Positions 43,536 through 56,085 of a stretch of DNA of 64,000 nucleotides are shown piece after piece. The stretch spans positions 22,775,001 through 22,839,000 of the forward strand of contig NC_073354.2 of assembly GCF_027580225.2 (NCBI RefSeq), read 5' to 3'. The notes beneath the pieces were generated by a model. It worked only from the letters and a program-made list of their open reading frames with translations, ran no database searches and was not told the origin of the DNA. A program made the position numbers and the translations under genes. Within the stretch, counting starts at the first letter, position 1. Each line of letters starts with the position of its first letter. Source of the DNA: Misgurnus anguillicaudatus. Lineage: Eukaryota; Chordata; Actinopteri; Cypriniformes; Cobitidae.

Positions 43536-44424
43536 GTGTTTGATAACAACAGTAAAATGTTAACAGATATCGTCTTGTTTAAGAAAGAGCAGGTCAGTTG
43601 GGCAAAAGCAAAAACAGCCATAGATCTACTGTATCGGCTGCAAACTTGAGCAATGTAATTTAATGTAAGTAAGATAAATGAGTCGGCACACAACACTTCA
43701 CTAAGTAAAACAATTAATTACCATTAATCACACTGGACGGATTTCAAGTGTAGCCTGTGATAGGCTTGTCTGTTTGATGCATTGCCTTTATGAGGGCCAG
43801 TGGGTACATTTCAATCCACTGCAAAGCAGCTAAGTTATTAAACTCAATCCATCTAGTCATAATGTCATCCTCCAACAAAACCTAAAGTAGAGTTACTTAA
43901 TATTTTAAAGTGGTGATAGGCTATTTGTGCATATCTTCAATATCACTAAAATGTATTTTCTATGTTATACTATGCTATCCAATTTTGAATAAGGGATGAC
44001 TTATTCCAGATCAGTGTCTGAATTTGAATTGCGTTCACAGACACATACATTGAACCATTTCATTGCATTGACATTTGACTGGGCCATTTGGAGTAATTCA
44101 TAAAGTGCACCACTAGTGGGGAATTCACGATTGAAATATGGATTCAAATCACTGAAGACCTTTAGAAATGTGTTTTACAGTACAATCACACATGGGGTGT
44201 TGTCGCACTGGGGCTGTCATTCTCTTTCTCAGCATGGCTGACTGAAGATTCACTCAATAGCGAAGCTCATTGATATGGCAAACCATCTCGTCCCTGCCAC
44301 TGCTAGATGGACAGTCGCCGCTGGATCTTAGCTCAGTTGCCAGTCAGTGATGAGAAAGAGGAATACAAATTCATCTGACATCCCAACTAGGATTAAAGCT
44401 ACTTCTGTGATCAGACCCTATGGC
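43536..44424. other. Low-repeat DNA
   Basis: No transposon ends or gene-like signal recognised. Confidence 0.3.
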
Positions 44425-44475
44425 CTGGTTTCACCGACAAGGCTTAGCTAAAGCCAGGACTAGGCCTTAGTTGAA
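44425..44475 (+). repeat. Left-end fragment of the GGTTTCCC family
   Basis: CCTGGTTTCACCGACAAGGC and AGCCAGGACTAGGCCTTAGT match the left arm of the element at 22670 (GGTTTCCCGTACAGG, CAGGCCTAGACCTTAGTTT) with mismatches. No right arm. Confidence 0.5.
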
Positions 44476-44527
44476 TTGTGATGTTTCATAGATATATACA
44501 CTAGATGTTGCCTTGGGCTTCTAAAGC

Positions 44528-45058
44528 CAAAAGTATATTAGGGACGTCCGCGTATGCGCGCCGTCCGCATGACGTCATCTTCGTCATCAGGAGGGTCCGT
44601 GGCCGTCATTTGAGACCGCGCAAACAGTGCGGGTACAGTCCGCATACAACAGCGCATGCGCGTAAAAATATTTAGACAGGACACTCTACTACAAACAATT
44701 ATACAAAGGAAATAGACACCATTTGCACACACACTATAGTTTTTCTTCTTTCATTTTTACTTCTTTAAGCTGTGGAGCATGTTCATCACCATAATGTTTG
44801 ATTCCTGTTCTTTGTTGTCTTGTTGTTTATTCTAAACTGTGTTTGCAATGGTGGAACGGTTACTTTTCTTCAACTATCCTAATGTTTTAATGTACTGTAA
44901 ATGTCGCCAAATCAGTGCTAAATTGAATAAGAAATAATTTGTATTGCGTATAGTGTTGAACGCGGCCATCCGCGTGTAGCCGCGGGTAGTATACTTGGAA
45001 AGCTGCGCGGACGTGTGCGCATGGGAGCCGGATGCGGAAAAAAAGTATACCTCGGCAT
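44528..45058. mobile_element. Inverted-repeat element with AAGTATA and GTCCGCG motifs
   Basis: AAGCCAAAAGTATATTAGGG with ACGTCCGCGTATGCGCGCCG at the left, and GCGCGGACGTGTGCGCATGG with GGAAAAAAAGTATACCTCGG at the right, are inverted in order. An additional GTAGTATACTTGGAAAGC lies just inside the right arm. The ends are CpG-rich and the centre is AT-rich. Boundaries are approximate and no target duplication is defined. Confidence 0.6.
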
Positions 45059-46732
45059 GCGTCAAAACCATCACCATCTTGGAACAGGGGTCTTGTCATA
45101 GGAAGTAGCTAGGTAATGCTACTATCTCTTCAAATTCATGGACGATACGGGACTTTTGTGCTGCGTATGGATGTTAGGCCTACTAGCACTATGCATTATA
45201 GTTTGATCAAGAGTACATGATTAAGAGTTTGTGAGCTTGCATGGTCATCTTGATTAGTGATCTTGTGTTTTTTGAGACTAAGAAATGCTTAAAGTTAGTT
45301 TTGCTGTGTTGTTTGTGAACTTAAATTGCCAGACCTTTTCACTAAATAGATGTCAGAGTCACATCACAGATTATTTTAGCCATAAACTGCTCATTTAGAC
45401 ATTAAAAGATAATATGATCTACATAAAAAGCAGTACAAAAGGTTTTAAAAAGGGTGGAGGTGCTTTTGTAAGTAAACCAGTCAGGTTCCACCTTGCCATA
45501 TTAAAAAAAATATGAACCAGTCGGTCAGTGATCCTATTGTGTGTGTGGTGCGTGGGGGTCCTGTTTGAGGCCAAGACTTCACTGAACTTGGTTTAACCTT
45601 GAGGTGTTAACAATGTAAAGTTGAATAAAGTCTTTGTAGCCTATTGTACATCTGACACCACTTAATTCGCTTTGGTGATGCAGCATTCAGTTACCGTCTT
45701 CACACGATGAGCACTCATAAATAACTCAGATGCAGTGTGGTAAACAAGCTCTATTAACCTTTAAAACCGATTCTGAGAATTCAGGATTACGGATGCTCTC
45801 AATCTTTACAAGCTTGTATGAATCATCGATGACATTGTATCAGCACTTTATCCCTCAATCGAATTACGCACAACCGTGAGTGCGAATTTAGGTCACCCAT
45901 TCACCCTCGCAACGAGAGCTTAAAAATGATGTCATGTAGTACAGACCTGAAAGCTATGATGTCATTACAGACTTCCAGGAAGCGTGTTAGCATCAGCAAA
46001 TCTAAGATGGGCTTTGGTGCAATGGCTCGTCCCAGAGTGCATTAGAGGTGATGGGGCGATGAAGAGGGACGGAGACTAATCCACTTTCTCATCCTGGAAA
46101 ACCCAGAGATATCACGTTTAAAGAGCTTTCGTGAGACGTGCAGTCTACAGATCATGGTTCCTGCATGCCCATCTGACTAGTCTGCCAATCTGTCATGTTT
46201 AGCTTTATTTGAAGAGCTTACTCAAAAAACAAGCAGATTATACAAGCCTAAGTGATGGATAGTCTCATTATTGCGCAAAGTGCAATAATACAAGGTAGAG
46301 AAGCTTTATCTAGATAAAGTGGAATATTATGCCCTGTCAGCTATTTCCAAATATGCTAATCCAAATTGTTATCCAAGCATTTTCCCGTTGGAATGGGAAA
46401 CTATTTGCAAATTACGAGAAGCGAAACAGAACACGTCAAGGTAGGTGATATAAACTTTAGTCATGAAGCTCTGAGGCGTGGTGATATCACATACTGACTT
46501 CATCTCATGTCAAATGACTGGTGATGTCATCCAGAATTTTGCACATTCACACATTTTCGTAGTTTCTTATCTAAAACGGCATTAAATTTTAATGTTTTAA
46601 GAACTGCAGTCAATTCCCTAAAGCGTACTATACAGAAAATAGTATAAAAAGTTTTTAGAAAGTAGAGTAGTGTAGTTGAGCTAATATAGTATTAAAATAA
46701 AAAGATTTTCTGTGGAGGAAAGGTTATGATGC
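45059..46732. other. Low-repeat DNA
   Basis: About 1.7 kb with no repeat ends. 45870-46150 is complex and less AT-rich. No exon or regulatory site can be supported. Confidence 0.3.
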
Positions 46733-47312
46733 TTAAAAGGGACACTCCACTTTTTTTGAAAATATGCACATTTTCCAGCTCCCTTAGAGTTAAACATTTG
46801 ATTTTTACCGTTTTGGAATCCATTAAGCTAATCTCTGGGTCTGGCGATACCACTTTTAGCATAGCTTAGCATAATTCATTTAATCTGATTAGACCATTAG
46901 CAACGCACCAAAAAATAACCAAAGAGTTTCGATATTTTTCTATTTAAAACTTGACACTTCTGTAGTTATACTGTGTACTAAGACTGACGGAAAATTAAAA
47001 GTTGTGATTTTCTAGGCCGATGTGGCTAGGAACTATACACTCTCATTCTGGCGTAATAATCAAGAACTTTGCTGCTGTAACATGACTGCAGCAGGCGCAA
47101 TAATATTACGCTGCGCCTGAAAATAGTCCCCTGCTAAGGGGACTATTTTCGGGTAGTGAGTATTATCACTATGCCTCCTGCAGCCATGTTACATCAGCAA
47201 AGTCCTTGATTATTACGCCAGAATGAAAGTATTGGCTGAATGGATTTCAAAACGATAAAAATCAAAGGGGAGATGGAAAATTGGCATATTTTCAAAAAAA
47301 GTGTCCCTTTAA
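46733..47312. mobile_element. AGGGACACTCCACTTTTT-family TTAA MITE, copy 3, right-arm deletion
   Basis: TTAAAAGGGACACTCCACTT at 46733 and AAAAAGTGTCCCTTTAA closing at 47312. The left arm is complete. The right arm jumps from GAATGAAAGTATT directly to GGCTGAATGGATTTC, missing roughly 200 bp present in the 14002 copy. The central hairpin is near perfect: GAAAATAGTCCCCTGCTAAG against GGGGACTATTTTC. Confidence 0.92.
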
Positions 47313-47600
47313 AGGCTGACTTGATTGTCTTCGGTTAAAAAAAGTCCAGTTTGTGGAGCTCAATCTTCTGTTCAAAGCTTGCACAATACTTACAGTACGT
47401 TCAGATTCACATACATTTGCCAAATCACACTTTATCTTTCAAACTGAGGCATAAGCCAACAGGAAAGTAAATTTATGTGCAATTATATCAAATTGATCTT
47501 TTCATAATTTCACAAATTTCTTATTATACTTTACTAATATTGGCTATAGATAAACTAAATAAAACAAACACACTGAGAAATCATTGTTTATGCTTATACC

Positions 47601-47603
<3 letters not shown>

Positions 47604-47699
<96 letters not shown>

Positions 47700-47702
47700 T
47701 GT
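47604..47702. repeat. (CT)n microsatellite
   Basis: About 98 bp of CT dinucleotides with one G interruption near 47687 and a closing CTGTCC. It produces long pseudo-open frames of Leu-Ser on one strand (47477-47743) and Arg-Glu on the other (47594-47815), which are not genes. Confidence 0.97.
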
Positions 47703-48174
47703 CCTTGAGTTCCTGCAGTCATAATCACAGTCCTCATGGTTAATTGATTCAAGTGTTTAATCTCATAAATGGATATACTTTGAATATTAGCACGGTAATT
47801 CTGTCTGCTGGACAAACCTCTATGGAGAAGTGAGAGGCATTGGTTGATGAGGTAAGGATATGACGATAGCTGATATCATATTCCGACTGGTTGCTGTAGG
47901 CAGTAATTGCTCCAGGGCCTGAGCTAACATGAGATCTGGACCAACTATTAATAGAAGCTATTAGCAAATGATTATGCGCGTGATGACAAAGTGTTTCTCA
48001 TTGATTTGGTTCCACTGATTTATTAATGAGTGTATGTGTATGTGTGTATACAAAGAGCCTTCCGATAAATTTGTGCATATTTGAGTGTCAGTGTTGGGCA
48101 AAGTTGAGAAATTAAGAATTGGTTCATTTTGGAATTCAATTGGTCATGCCTCAAAGAAATGTATTAATGTGCAG

Positions 48175-48430
48175 GTATTCTCTCGACACGTACCGGTATT
48201 ATACATTCGTCAAATACTTTCGCTTAAAATCCGCTAAGTCCTGGCCTTAGGTCATTCAAAAATAGTGGCTTGTTTACAGAATCCATTAAGAGATCAAACT
48301 GCTCATTTACAAGAAAACATGTCAGATGAACTTAAATTGGTTTGCTTCTGAGCGCTTTAAACTTTTATCTCTTTAATTCAAATTCCATAAACCAGTCGAA
48401 ATAGAAAAGTGTGAATGTGTATGTGCTTAT
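48175..48430 (+). repeat. Dispersed repeat, third copy of the family at 2572-3655
   Basis: ATACATTCGTCAAATACTTT, AAATCCGCTAAGTCCTGGCC, AGGTCATTCAAAAATAGTGG, AGAATCCATTAAGAGATC and AACATGTCAGATGAACTTAA follow the order of the 2.6-3.65 kb copy without either insertion. It serves as the uninterrupted reference, although its 5' part (GAGGAGCTCAGATG) is missing. Confidence 0.65.
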
Positions 48431-48808
48431 AAATGAATGCCTCAAGTTTGAGATTTTTCTACATGTTACTATGTCCTTATCTTTATTTTGTTAAAAAAAA
48501 AATACTGCTTCCATCTCACATACTTTATGTTCTGTTTTGCGATGGTTTTTAATTAAAAGCGCATAAGGATGCATCCTCAGTACATCCCTCCTATCTGGCC
48601 CAGGACGAATCGATACAGAGGGCTCACTGCACTATTGGCCTATTTCTTCCATTCATTGTAGCTATTCATCAGCCTATCACATTCACTCGATGCTTTGGTT
48701 ATCAGAGGAGAGACAAGGAGGACAGAGGAGAAGATGTGAGACTATCATTGGCTATCAACAACAAAGCAGATGCCGATGCTCCTAAACAACTTAGACAAAG
48801 TTGATTCA

Positions 48809-48910
48809 TTGCATTTAGGCATTTGGCAGATGCTTTCATCCAGAGAGACTTACAGTGCATTCAGCATAAATCAAGTTTATCACAATGCTTTACCAACTGA
48901 GCTACGGAAA
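48809..48910 (-). mobile_element. tRNA-derived SINE, minus strand
   Basis: On the minus strand GTAGCTCAGTTGGTAAAGCA is a clear A-box-containing tRNA-like head. It is followed, after a gap, by TGAATGCACTGTAAGTCTCT and ATCTGCCAAATGCCTAAATG, the tail of the family at 35013-35120. The B box between them is degraded or deleted. Confidence 0.8.
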
Positions 48911-49552
48911 CACAAATTAACTCCATGGTTACTACACTTTTACCACAATAAAACCATGGGTAAACTCGATAGCAAAGCTAACCAAGCCAAAGTGAGATGA
49001 TCTGACCCGACCTGACCCAAACCAAACCGTGGGGTACTATGCAATGGAAAAGCGCCAATATACTTGTGACTATGCTGGTCTAATTTACAGGGACTATATT
49101 GCAAACATTAGATACTGTAGGTCGACGGGTTCATCATGTTTTGGTTTCCAGAGACACTTTAAGATTATTTTGGAAATGATGATTGGATTCATGTTGAAAC
49201 CATGAACGTGCATCCAGCAAATGTAAGACAGAAAATCAGATATTGGATCATCAACAACATCTCTAGCTAACTAATGGTTAGTGCAGCATTTAGAAATCGA
49301 TTTCTGTATTGATCACGGATGTCTGTGGCCTGCTTGACATTAACACAAAGCAACAAGCGAGATGCATATTGATATAAGATGTCTGAAGTTTGATGAAATG
49401 GCATGTAAACCAAAACGAAAATGTTCACAAACTATCATTGAATAAGCTGTCTAAAGCAGTGGTTTTAAAACACCTACAGCACAAATTTGTTTTTGAAGCA
49501 ATAGCTGTTGGTTAAGCCATATAAGACATGTTACAATAAGTCAAGGGCCATA
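48911..49552. other. Low-repeat DNA
   Basis: Contains a short GACCCGACCTGACCCAAACC run (about 49000-49025). Nothing else recognised. Confidence 0.3.
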
Positions 49553-50523
49553 TGAAGAGTTTGGTTCGAAAAAAATGAGTTACTGCCAAAATCAGGTCAG
49601 TATTTAAAAGTAAATTCTTAATTTTACGCAAAATCCAATATCCGGCATGTTATTCTGACATCTTTTCTCCCTTTTTTCCCAAAACGCGATAAACGCCTCT
49701 CTTTCTTTTCTACGGGATGCAATAAATCCGCTCCACAATTTACAGCGCACCATTCCACGCAATGTAAACAAACAATGGTGGCACGTTGAGTACACGGAAT
49801 CCTAGTTTTCCTCATCTACTTTGTACTTCGTGATCAACAAAAAAATGAAATAATAATACTTTAATTGCATTGATAAACCTGTGATGTTTTTCTGTGACGG
49901 GAAAGAAATGTAAGCCATCAACATCTAATAATTTACGCAAGAGGCACTCGGGAGACGGGTGCTTGTTCTTCCGACAGCATTAAGCTTCTCATGCTAACAG
50001 ATTGACCCCAGGGGATCTTATGAATTTTTTTTTATTATTTTACTCAAAGTCAACGAAAATCGAGCAAGACCAAAACATTTTACAGCTGATCGCTGTGAAA
50101 AATGTTAAGCGACGACGTCAAGTATAACCGCAGCAATGACTTGATCTTAATATGACAAAGTAAGTGTTTTGATTAATGCCATTAATGTTTATTTTTTTAG
50201 TCAGTGTGTACAACTGTTCAACTAAATGAATATAAAATGGCAAAGATGAATGCACATTTATACACTGATTGAATAGATTTATAGCATTTTGAAAAAAACT
50301 GTCATTATTGCATTTTGTGGAAAAAATAATTCGTTTTTATAATAAATCTTTGAAAATCAAGTTATGGATTTGAATTTTTTATGTTTTTATAGCCTAAAGA
50401 TGCTATGTGAAATTTTGTAACAGAAAATAGTGGTTTTCATCTTGTCACTTTCTTGGTATAGAAAACACGTTTTACCGAAATTTGTCAAAATGGATTTATT
50501 GCGTTTTGGAACCAAACTCTTCA
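49553..50523 (+). mobile_element. TA-type non-autonomous DNA transposon, complete copy 2
   Basis: TGAAGAGTTTGGTTCGAAAA at 49553 and TTTTGGAACCAAACTCTTCA closing at 50523, flanked by TA on both sides (49551-49552, 50524-50525). The terminal inverted repeat is about 15 bp (TGAAGAGTTTGGTTC). The 971-bp body matches the inverted, window-truncated copy at 1-742. TA duplication suggests Tc1/mariner-type mobilisation (inference). Open frames here (49604-49815, minus) are in different phases from the copy-1 frame. Confidence 0.87.
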
Positions 50524-52744
50524 TATAGTTTAAACTGTGTTTGTTGGACAACATACAGTACTTTTTATAAATGTCCTATTGGGGCAAGTTGTCACATGTG
50601 CCTATACTGTACATGAGAGAGCAACATTACAGATGCCAAATAAACTTGTGTGTGTGTTGGGGGATCTTCATTAATATATCTTATAGGTAAATGTTACAGT
50701 AATGCAAATTACAAGGTGAACTTTTGACAAGCCGCAATAGATATAGGAATCCCTTATGCCTGCGTGCGTGCGATACACTGCTCAGTACCTGCATGCTGAG
50801 CGCTCATATTTCCTGCTGTGACTGCACATTTTCATCAGCTCTGGATTGTTTAGACTCCTCTTCTCCTGCATGGCTCTCTGCCAGGACCCTGACACACCTG
50901 GGTGATCCTGCATGTCACCAGAACGGCACTGGGGCCAGGAGCTCCTCTGCAAGAGCACATCATCCAACCCAGTCTGAAGCAGATAAGTGCCTGTGAGGTG
51001 CGACTGTGTTTCTCTCAGGATGTGGAAGGGAAATGCATGGCAGGCAATGGGAAGGAAACTGGCAGGAATACTGATGAAGTTTGAGGAAATATAAGAGCCC
51101 TGCCAAAGATGTAATGCACAGACTTTACAGTATTACGGAGAGAAGATTGCGTTTGTATAGATCAAAGTATCCCATAATGCTTTAAGCCGAAGTGCTGAAC
51201 GTCTTCAGTGTAAAAATCAGGTATTTAGGTTGGGAAGGTAATCTCAGACATGGTTACGTCGTTAGTTTCTGTCTCCGGGGTGCAGTTTCTTGCTCTCTTA
51301 CCTCCATAAAAGAACTCCTGATTGGATTTCTTGGAAATGCAAGAGGATTCATACAATGTCTTTCAAATTTAGAGGTACTTGTATTGTTGCACTGACTGTA
51401 ACTCTTTTACACCATATAAAGCCTATTTTAACAACTTGATGTTGCAGAAGAAATAATTTCCCATCTGTTAATCTAAATTGTTACACTTTGCATTAGGAGG
51501 GTTGCAATGGATGACACACAGCGCTTGATATAGTAGTGCATCATGCAGAGATTCTGCAGGGCGACCGGCTTATAAATTCATTTTTAATTACCAGAAATGG
51601 AGCTCCTGCTGGGGCAAAGCAGTTCATGAAAGTTCATCCTTGAACTTAGTTCCGTGTTTCCATTACAGATTTACTTTCCCGTGTGATTTTCTCGTAACAC
51701 TGAGACGTCAGATAATGGGCTTTCAAATTAAACACATTTATTCATCCTTCCTTGTTTATATGATGATGCAAAATTGTTTAGCTTAAATGCAAAATTGAGT
51801 TTATCGCTAGCTGTATTGTTTATATCGACGCAGGAACAATCGGAAAAGTGAGGGCTACCCATAAAGCACGGGTCAATATAAGAGAATATACAATAAGAGC
51901 GAATTCACTTATGGGAAATCTCATTTACAGGGCCTGCTTTGCGAATACTACATTATCTACATGACCTCACCATGCAGTAAAACACCAGTCAGCATTTCGA
52001 ACTCAACCCGACCAAGCTCCAGTAAAAAACAGGCATCTGTCTCAAATTTCATCCCTTTTTCTTAAATATCATTTTGCAGGGACATCTGTGAATGGGGAGA
52101 AACATTTAATATGTGGCTGTCTTCCCCATTTGCCGTGTAAAGTTTAATGAGAGGCTCTAGGGTTGGCACAGCATGAATTATGTATACATTATTCTATTTA
52201 AAAGCCCACACCAGGCATCTATCTTATGGACGGACCGGAACCAATGTGATGGACTGGTGAAAATGAAGAGCCCGGGGCAGATGCTGCGGAGACATCACAG
52301 AAACACATTACTATTGTGTGTGTGTGTGTGTTTTGCTTGTGTGTCCCTAGAGAACTTTATAAGAAACAAGGGTTCATCCCTGAGGACTTGCAAGACAGAA
52401 TACAGAGATATGAGAGGGATGAAAAACAGGAAACAGAAGGCAGAGAGAATGTAAAGTCAAGAATTGAGCTAAGATGAAGCAACTAGCTGGAGTTCTGTGG
52501 AAGAAATTAAGAGGAAGCAGTAATGAGATGTTGTGAGGGGTCAAGATGGTCTCGTGTCTCTCTCTGAGCAGATGGGTTCAGCTAGATTCTGCTTCGATCG
52601 CCTTGGGGAACCTCGCCGGCAACCAAATTTAAAATCACACATGTCCCCTCAGGCTCATCTCGGCTGTTTGCCTCCAGAAAGAGCAGCATCAACCAATTTT
52701 TGAATGAGAAGATTGTTTCTATTTTTCTGCTTAAACCTTCGTAA
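50524..52744. other. Low-repeat DNA with candidate conserved block and a (GT)n
   Basis: A GT run lies at 52314-52332. 51620-51860 (GGGCTTTCAAATTAAACACA, ATGATGATGCAAAATTGTTT, TCGCTAGCTGTATTGTTTAT) and the following text to 52160 are complex and enhancer-like in appearance. Overlapping open frames at 50724-51084 are not recognisable. Confidence 0.35.
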
Positions 52745-53030
52745 TACCGAGCCCCTAATATGACATTGGAGTAAAAAAAATCTAAAGTTTAGTTTCATGT
52801 GCTCACGTGAAACGTTCGCGTGCGCACATGAAACTATCTTGTGCGCACGTGAATCTATCGTGTAAGCACGTGAAACTATCGCGTTTAGTTTCGCATGCAC
52901 ACGTGAAACTTTCATGTGCGCACGCGAAACTAAACGCGATAGTTTCACGTGTACACGCGATAGATTCACGTGCGCACGCGAAACTAAACTTTATTTAATT
53001 TTTGCTCCATGTCCCCTTAGGGGCTCTGTA
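52745..53030. mobile_element. Foldback element with E-box tandem array, second copy
   Basis: TACCGAGCCCCTAATATGAC at 52745 pairs with CATGTCCCCTTAGGGGCTCT and GTA at 53030. The arms run through TAAAGTTTAGTTTC / GAAACTAAACTTTA. The interior is made of units such as GCGTGCGCACATGAAACTAT, GTGCGCACGTGAATCTATCG, AAGCACGTGAAACTATCGCG, and then the inverted sense (GATAGTTTCACGTGTACACG). CACGTG occurs repeatedly. Open frames on both strands (52655-52969, 52807-52998) are tandem-repeat artefacts. Confidence 0.85.
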
Positions 53031-53956
53031 CTGTACTTTCACATGTACACACATGTATTTTTAATACAATGATGGACACCTGTCCCTTAATCCTAATTTT
53101 ACAGTAAAGGCATCCATCACTTAAAGCTTTGTATTCATCAAGATAAATACTTTTTTTAAATTATAAAAAATATATATTAAGATAATTATTTTAAGATATT
53201 TTGTTCCTCATAAGAACCACAATATATAGATGGTTTAATGTGTTACTAAGGCGCACTAGAATAACACACTTTGGCTTTTTATCAAGGCAGGCTTGAGATA
53301 AAACCCCTAAGGTCGTCTAATTTTCTTTTGTGGCATCTATCTTTTGTGCACAGACGTTTACACATCCGCACACACACATACACAATCAATATTATTAAAG
53401 CATAAATGCCAAGGTCAATGGCTAGGTGACATAGGGGACTCCTGGTTGTCATAGTGACCTCCCTCAGTCTCCATAGTGATCTGGTCCTGTTTTAACTAAC
53501 CTCCTGTGGCTCATCAATTTAGTGACCCAAAGACATGACTCAGATTGTCTATTAGTCGATCAGTTCTGTCTGGTCAATAACATTGCCACAGCTGAACTCC
53601 TCTTCATTTAATCAAAGACCAACACTGTTTTACCACTACCATTAATATTGCTGAGATGTTGCTTATTACAGTCTCTGTATCAAGGATAGAAGACTTAAGG
53701 GAGCGCCAGGTCTTTTCCCAACCGGCCGGGTGACTTTTCCTGGACAGCTGTTAAAACCAAAAACAAATTTAGTATACTGAGATTTGTCAACCTATTCAAC
53801 ATTCTTTAGTCCCCACAAGTCCCACAAAGTATTCGCCTCTGAATGAGTCTCCTCAACTGCTAGAAAATGAATATGCCATTTAAATTTGTCCATGTTTATA
53901 CCAAGTTTATTAAAAGTTTAAGTATTTAGGATTTGAACACACATCTCTATGATCAC
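53031..53956. other. Low-repeat DNA
   Basis: AT-rich with a CACACACATACACA stretch at about 53370. No repeat ends or gene signal. Confidence 0.3.
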
Positions 53957-54419
53957 CAGGGCTGCGTTCAGCCCCAACAAAACGTTGCACAACGTTTATT
54001 AAACAGAAACGGTGATGAGTTGAACGCCCTGTTGTGATGACGTAAGAGTTGCAACTACAGTAGCTGAGATGCCATTCTTTGTGTTCTTTTTAAATGTTTC
54101 TGAAGCCTGATGAAATCGTTATAAATGTGTGTTTAATACTGTAAATTACCCTTGATGTTACAGTCACTGACCTTGCCGTCCAGAATGAAAGACAACATTC
54201 CAACTTGAACCCATTGAGCGAGCTGTCTCTTTACTACCGCTTGGTTTTTTACATCTTGCCGCTGATTGGGCCGACATTTCTGACACACCCACCAAACAAG
54301 AGAAAACGCTTCTAAAACCTGTTGCATTCCGTTGCACACCGTTTCCAGGAAACATGTCGTTCAACCCGGAAACCGTAGCAAAACGTTGTGCACCGGTGTG
54401 AGATTGAACGTGCCCCAGG
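53957..54419. mobile_element. Inverted-repeat MITE with CGTTCA and AAAACGTTG motifs
   Basis: CAGGGCTGCGTTCAGCCCCA at 53957 faces GATTGAACGTGCCCCAGG at about 54419, and ACAAAACGTTGCACAACG faces GCAAAACGTTGTGCACCG. The CAGGG-type end suggests hAT, but an 8-bp duplication could not be found because the right end merges with another CAGGGG motif (54416). Confidence 0.65.
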
Positions 54420-55274
54420 GGCGTCGGACTGGGGGTAAAACCATTACTGATTAGGGAAGAGAGGGCCCTTGAAAAGTCTGGAATATATTTTATTTTACCT
54501 GGATATTTTCATTTCCTAATTAAATTTCATAATGAATGTCAGATGAAATGTAAAGTTAGTGTATTGGCTGAATAACTGTTTGACTGACTACATTTTGTAT
54601 AAGTAAAAACTATCTAAAGTCTCATGGTCCCACCCCTTGCTAATGCGCCAAATGGTTTAATCCATCTGCACGCGCATTTTGTTTACGTATTTGAGCGTCT
54701 GGTGGAGCGCAAATTTCTGCGGTGCAGCTGAATTGTCTTTCTCAAAGAAAGCTAATACAGGCCACCAAAAAATTAAAAAAGGCAGGAGAAGAAAACGAGG
54801 GGAAACAATTTGTGACTGACTTATTTTCAAAGAAAACTTTTGACTTTTTTTCTACAAATAAAAATAACCAGTGACACAAGTTTTGTTTGTCTTTTATTAT
54901 GAATGGAGCTTTTTGTTAATGTACAAAACTAAAATGGCATATTTAAAATTTAAAATAATAAAATTTTTAAATAAAGCATAATAAGAAATAAATGTTCTAA
55001 GTAATGTGAAAATATCATGTCTTGTTCATTCAGCAAAATAAAATGTGACTAAATCAAGTCTTGTTTGGTTATCATACAGTTTGTTCATGTAGTGATTAGA
55101 AACTAAAATGGAAAAATGGGGGGGCCCATCAGGACTGCCTATTCATATGGCCAGTTATATGCAATGGCTATTTCAAAACACAGAGAAAATCAATATGTAT
55201 ATAGCAGGTGATAGCTTGTATTAGGCTGGAAGGTTGCCTTTTAGTTTCTGTTTATCTCTGCTCTGTACTCTGAC
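54416..55274. other. Unique DNA beginning with a hAT-like terminus
   Basis: CAGGGGCGTCGGACTGGGGG at 54416 reads like a left hAT terminus overlapping the right end of the previous element. Its partner terminus was not found downstream. The remainder is AT-rich with GGGGGGGCCCATCAGG at about 55118. Confidence 0.4.
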
Positions 55275-56085
55275 TTAAAGGATTAGTCCATTTTCTTAAA
55301 AAAATCCAGATAATTTACTCAACACCATGTCATCCAAAATGTTGATGTCTTTATTTGTTCAGTCGAGAAGAAATTATGTTTTTTGATGAAAACATTACAG
55401 GATTTTTCTAATTTTAATGGACTTTAATTGCAGTTTCAAAGAACTCTAAACGATCTCAAACGAGGCATAAGGGTCTTATCTAGCGAAACGATTGTCATTT
55501 TTGACAAGAAAAATAAAAAATTGCACTTTTAAACCACTTCTCCTCGTATTCCTCCGGTTGTGTGACGCGCCAGCGCGACCTCACGTAATACGTCATCGCG
55601 TCAAGAGGTCACGGATGACGTAGCGAAACTACGCCCCAGTGTTTACAAATCCAGTGTATGTCAAATGATACTAATTAATGTCTTTGTGTCCGTTTATTGT
55701 TTAAAATGGTCTGCAAATGTGCGTTTCATATATTTAACATGAGACCTTTCGACGTCATTATGCAATTACGTGAGGTCGCGTTGGCTCGTCACACACCGGC
55801 AGGAATACGAGAAGTTGTGCATATTTTTTTTTTCTTGCCAAAAATTACAATCGTTCAGATAAGACCCTTATGCATTGTTTGGGATCATTTAGTGTCCTTT
55901 GAAACTGCAATTTTAAACTGCATTAAAGCTGTTAAGTGTTGTGGTCCATTAAAATGAGAAAAATCCTGAAATGTTTTCCTCAAAAAACTTCTCGAATGAA
56001 CAAAGAAAGACATCGACATTTTGGATGACATGGTGGTGAGTAAATTATTATGGATGTTTTTTAAGAAAATGGACTAATCCTTTAA
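55275..56085. mobile_element. AGGATTAGTCCATTTTC-family TTAA MITE, complete copy 3
   Basis: TTAAAGGATTAGTCCATTTT at 55275 and ATGGACTAATCCTTTAA closing at 56085. Foldback arms of about 350-400 bp share GTTCAGTCGAGAAGAAATTA, GCGAAACGATTGTCATTTTT and GCGCGACCTCACGTAATACG. The left arm has lost the TGGACCCCAACACG block found in the 18892 and 22744 copies. The centre keeps AAGAGGTCACGGATGACGTA. Confidence 0.93.

Noticed and set aside
47477..47815. Open frames on both strands over the CT tract
   Set aside because: Leu-Ser and Arg-Glu strings are translations of a dinucleotide microsatellite.
52655..52998. Repetitive open frames with RAHMKLSRAHV-type peptides, also at 12631-12868
   Set aside because: They arise from the 21-bp tandem units of a foldback element and are open on both strands, as expected for a repeat with a length divisible by three.
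54740..54870. Possible transposase N-terminal fragment downstream of a hAT-like end (AAAAAGGCAGGAGAAGAAAA region)
   Set aside because: Only a short lysine/glutamate-rich reading is possible, with no zinc-finger or catalytic motif and no partner terminus.
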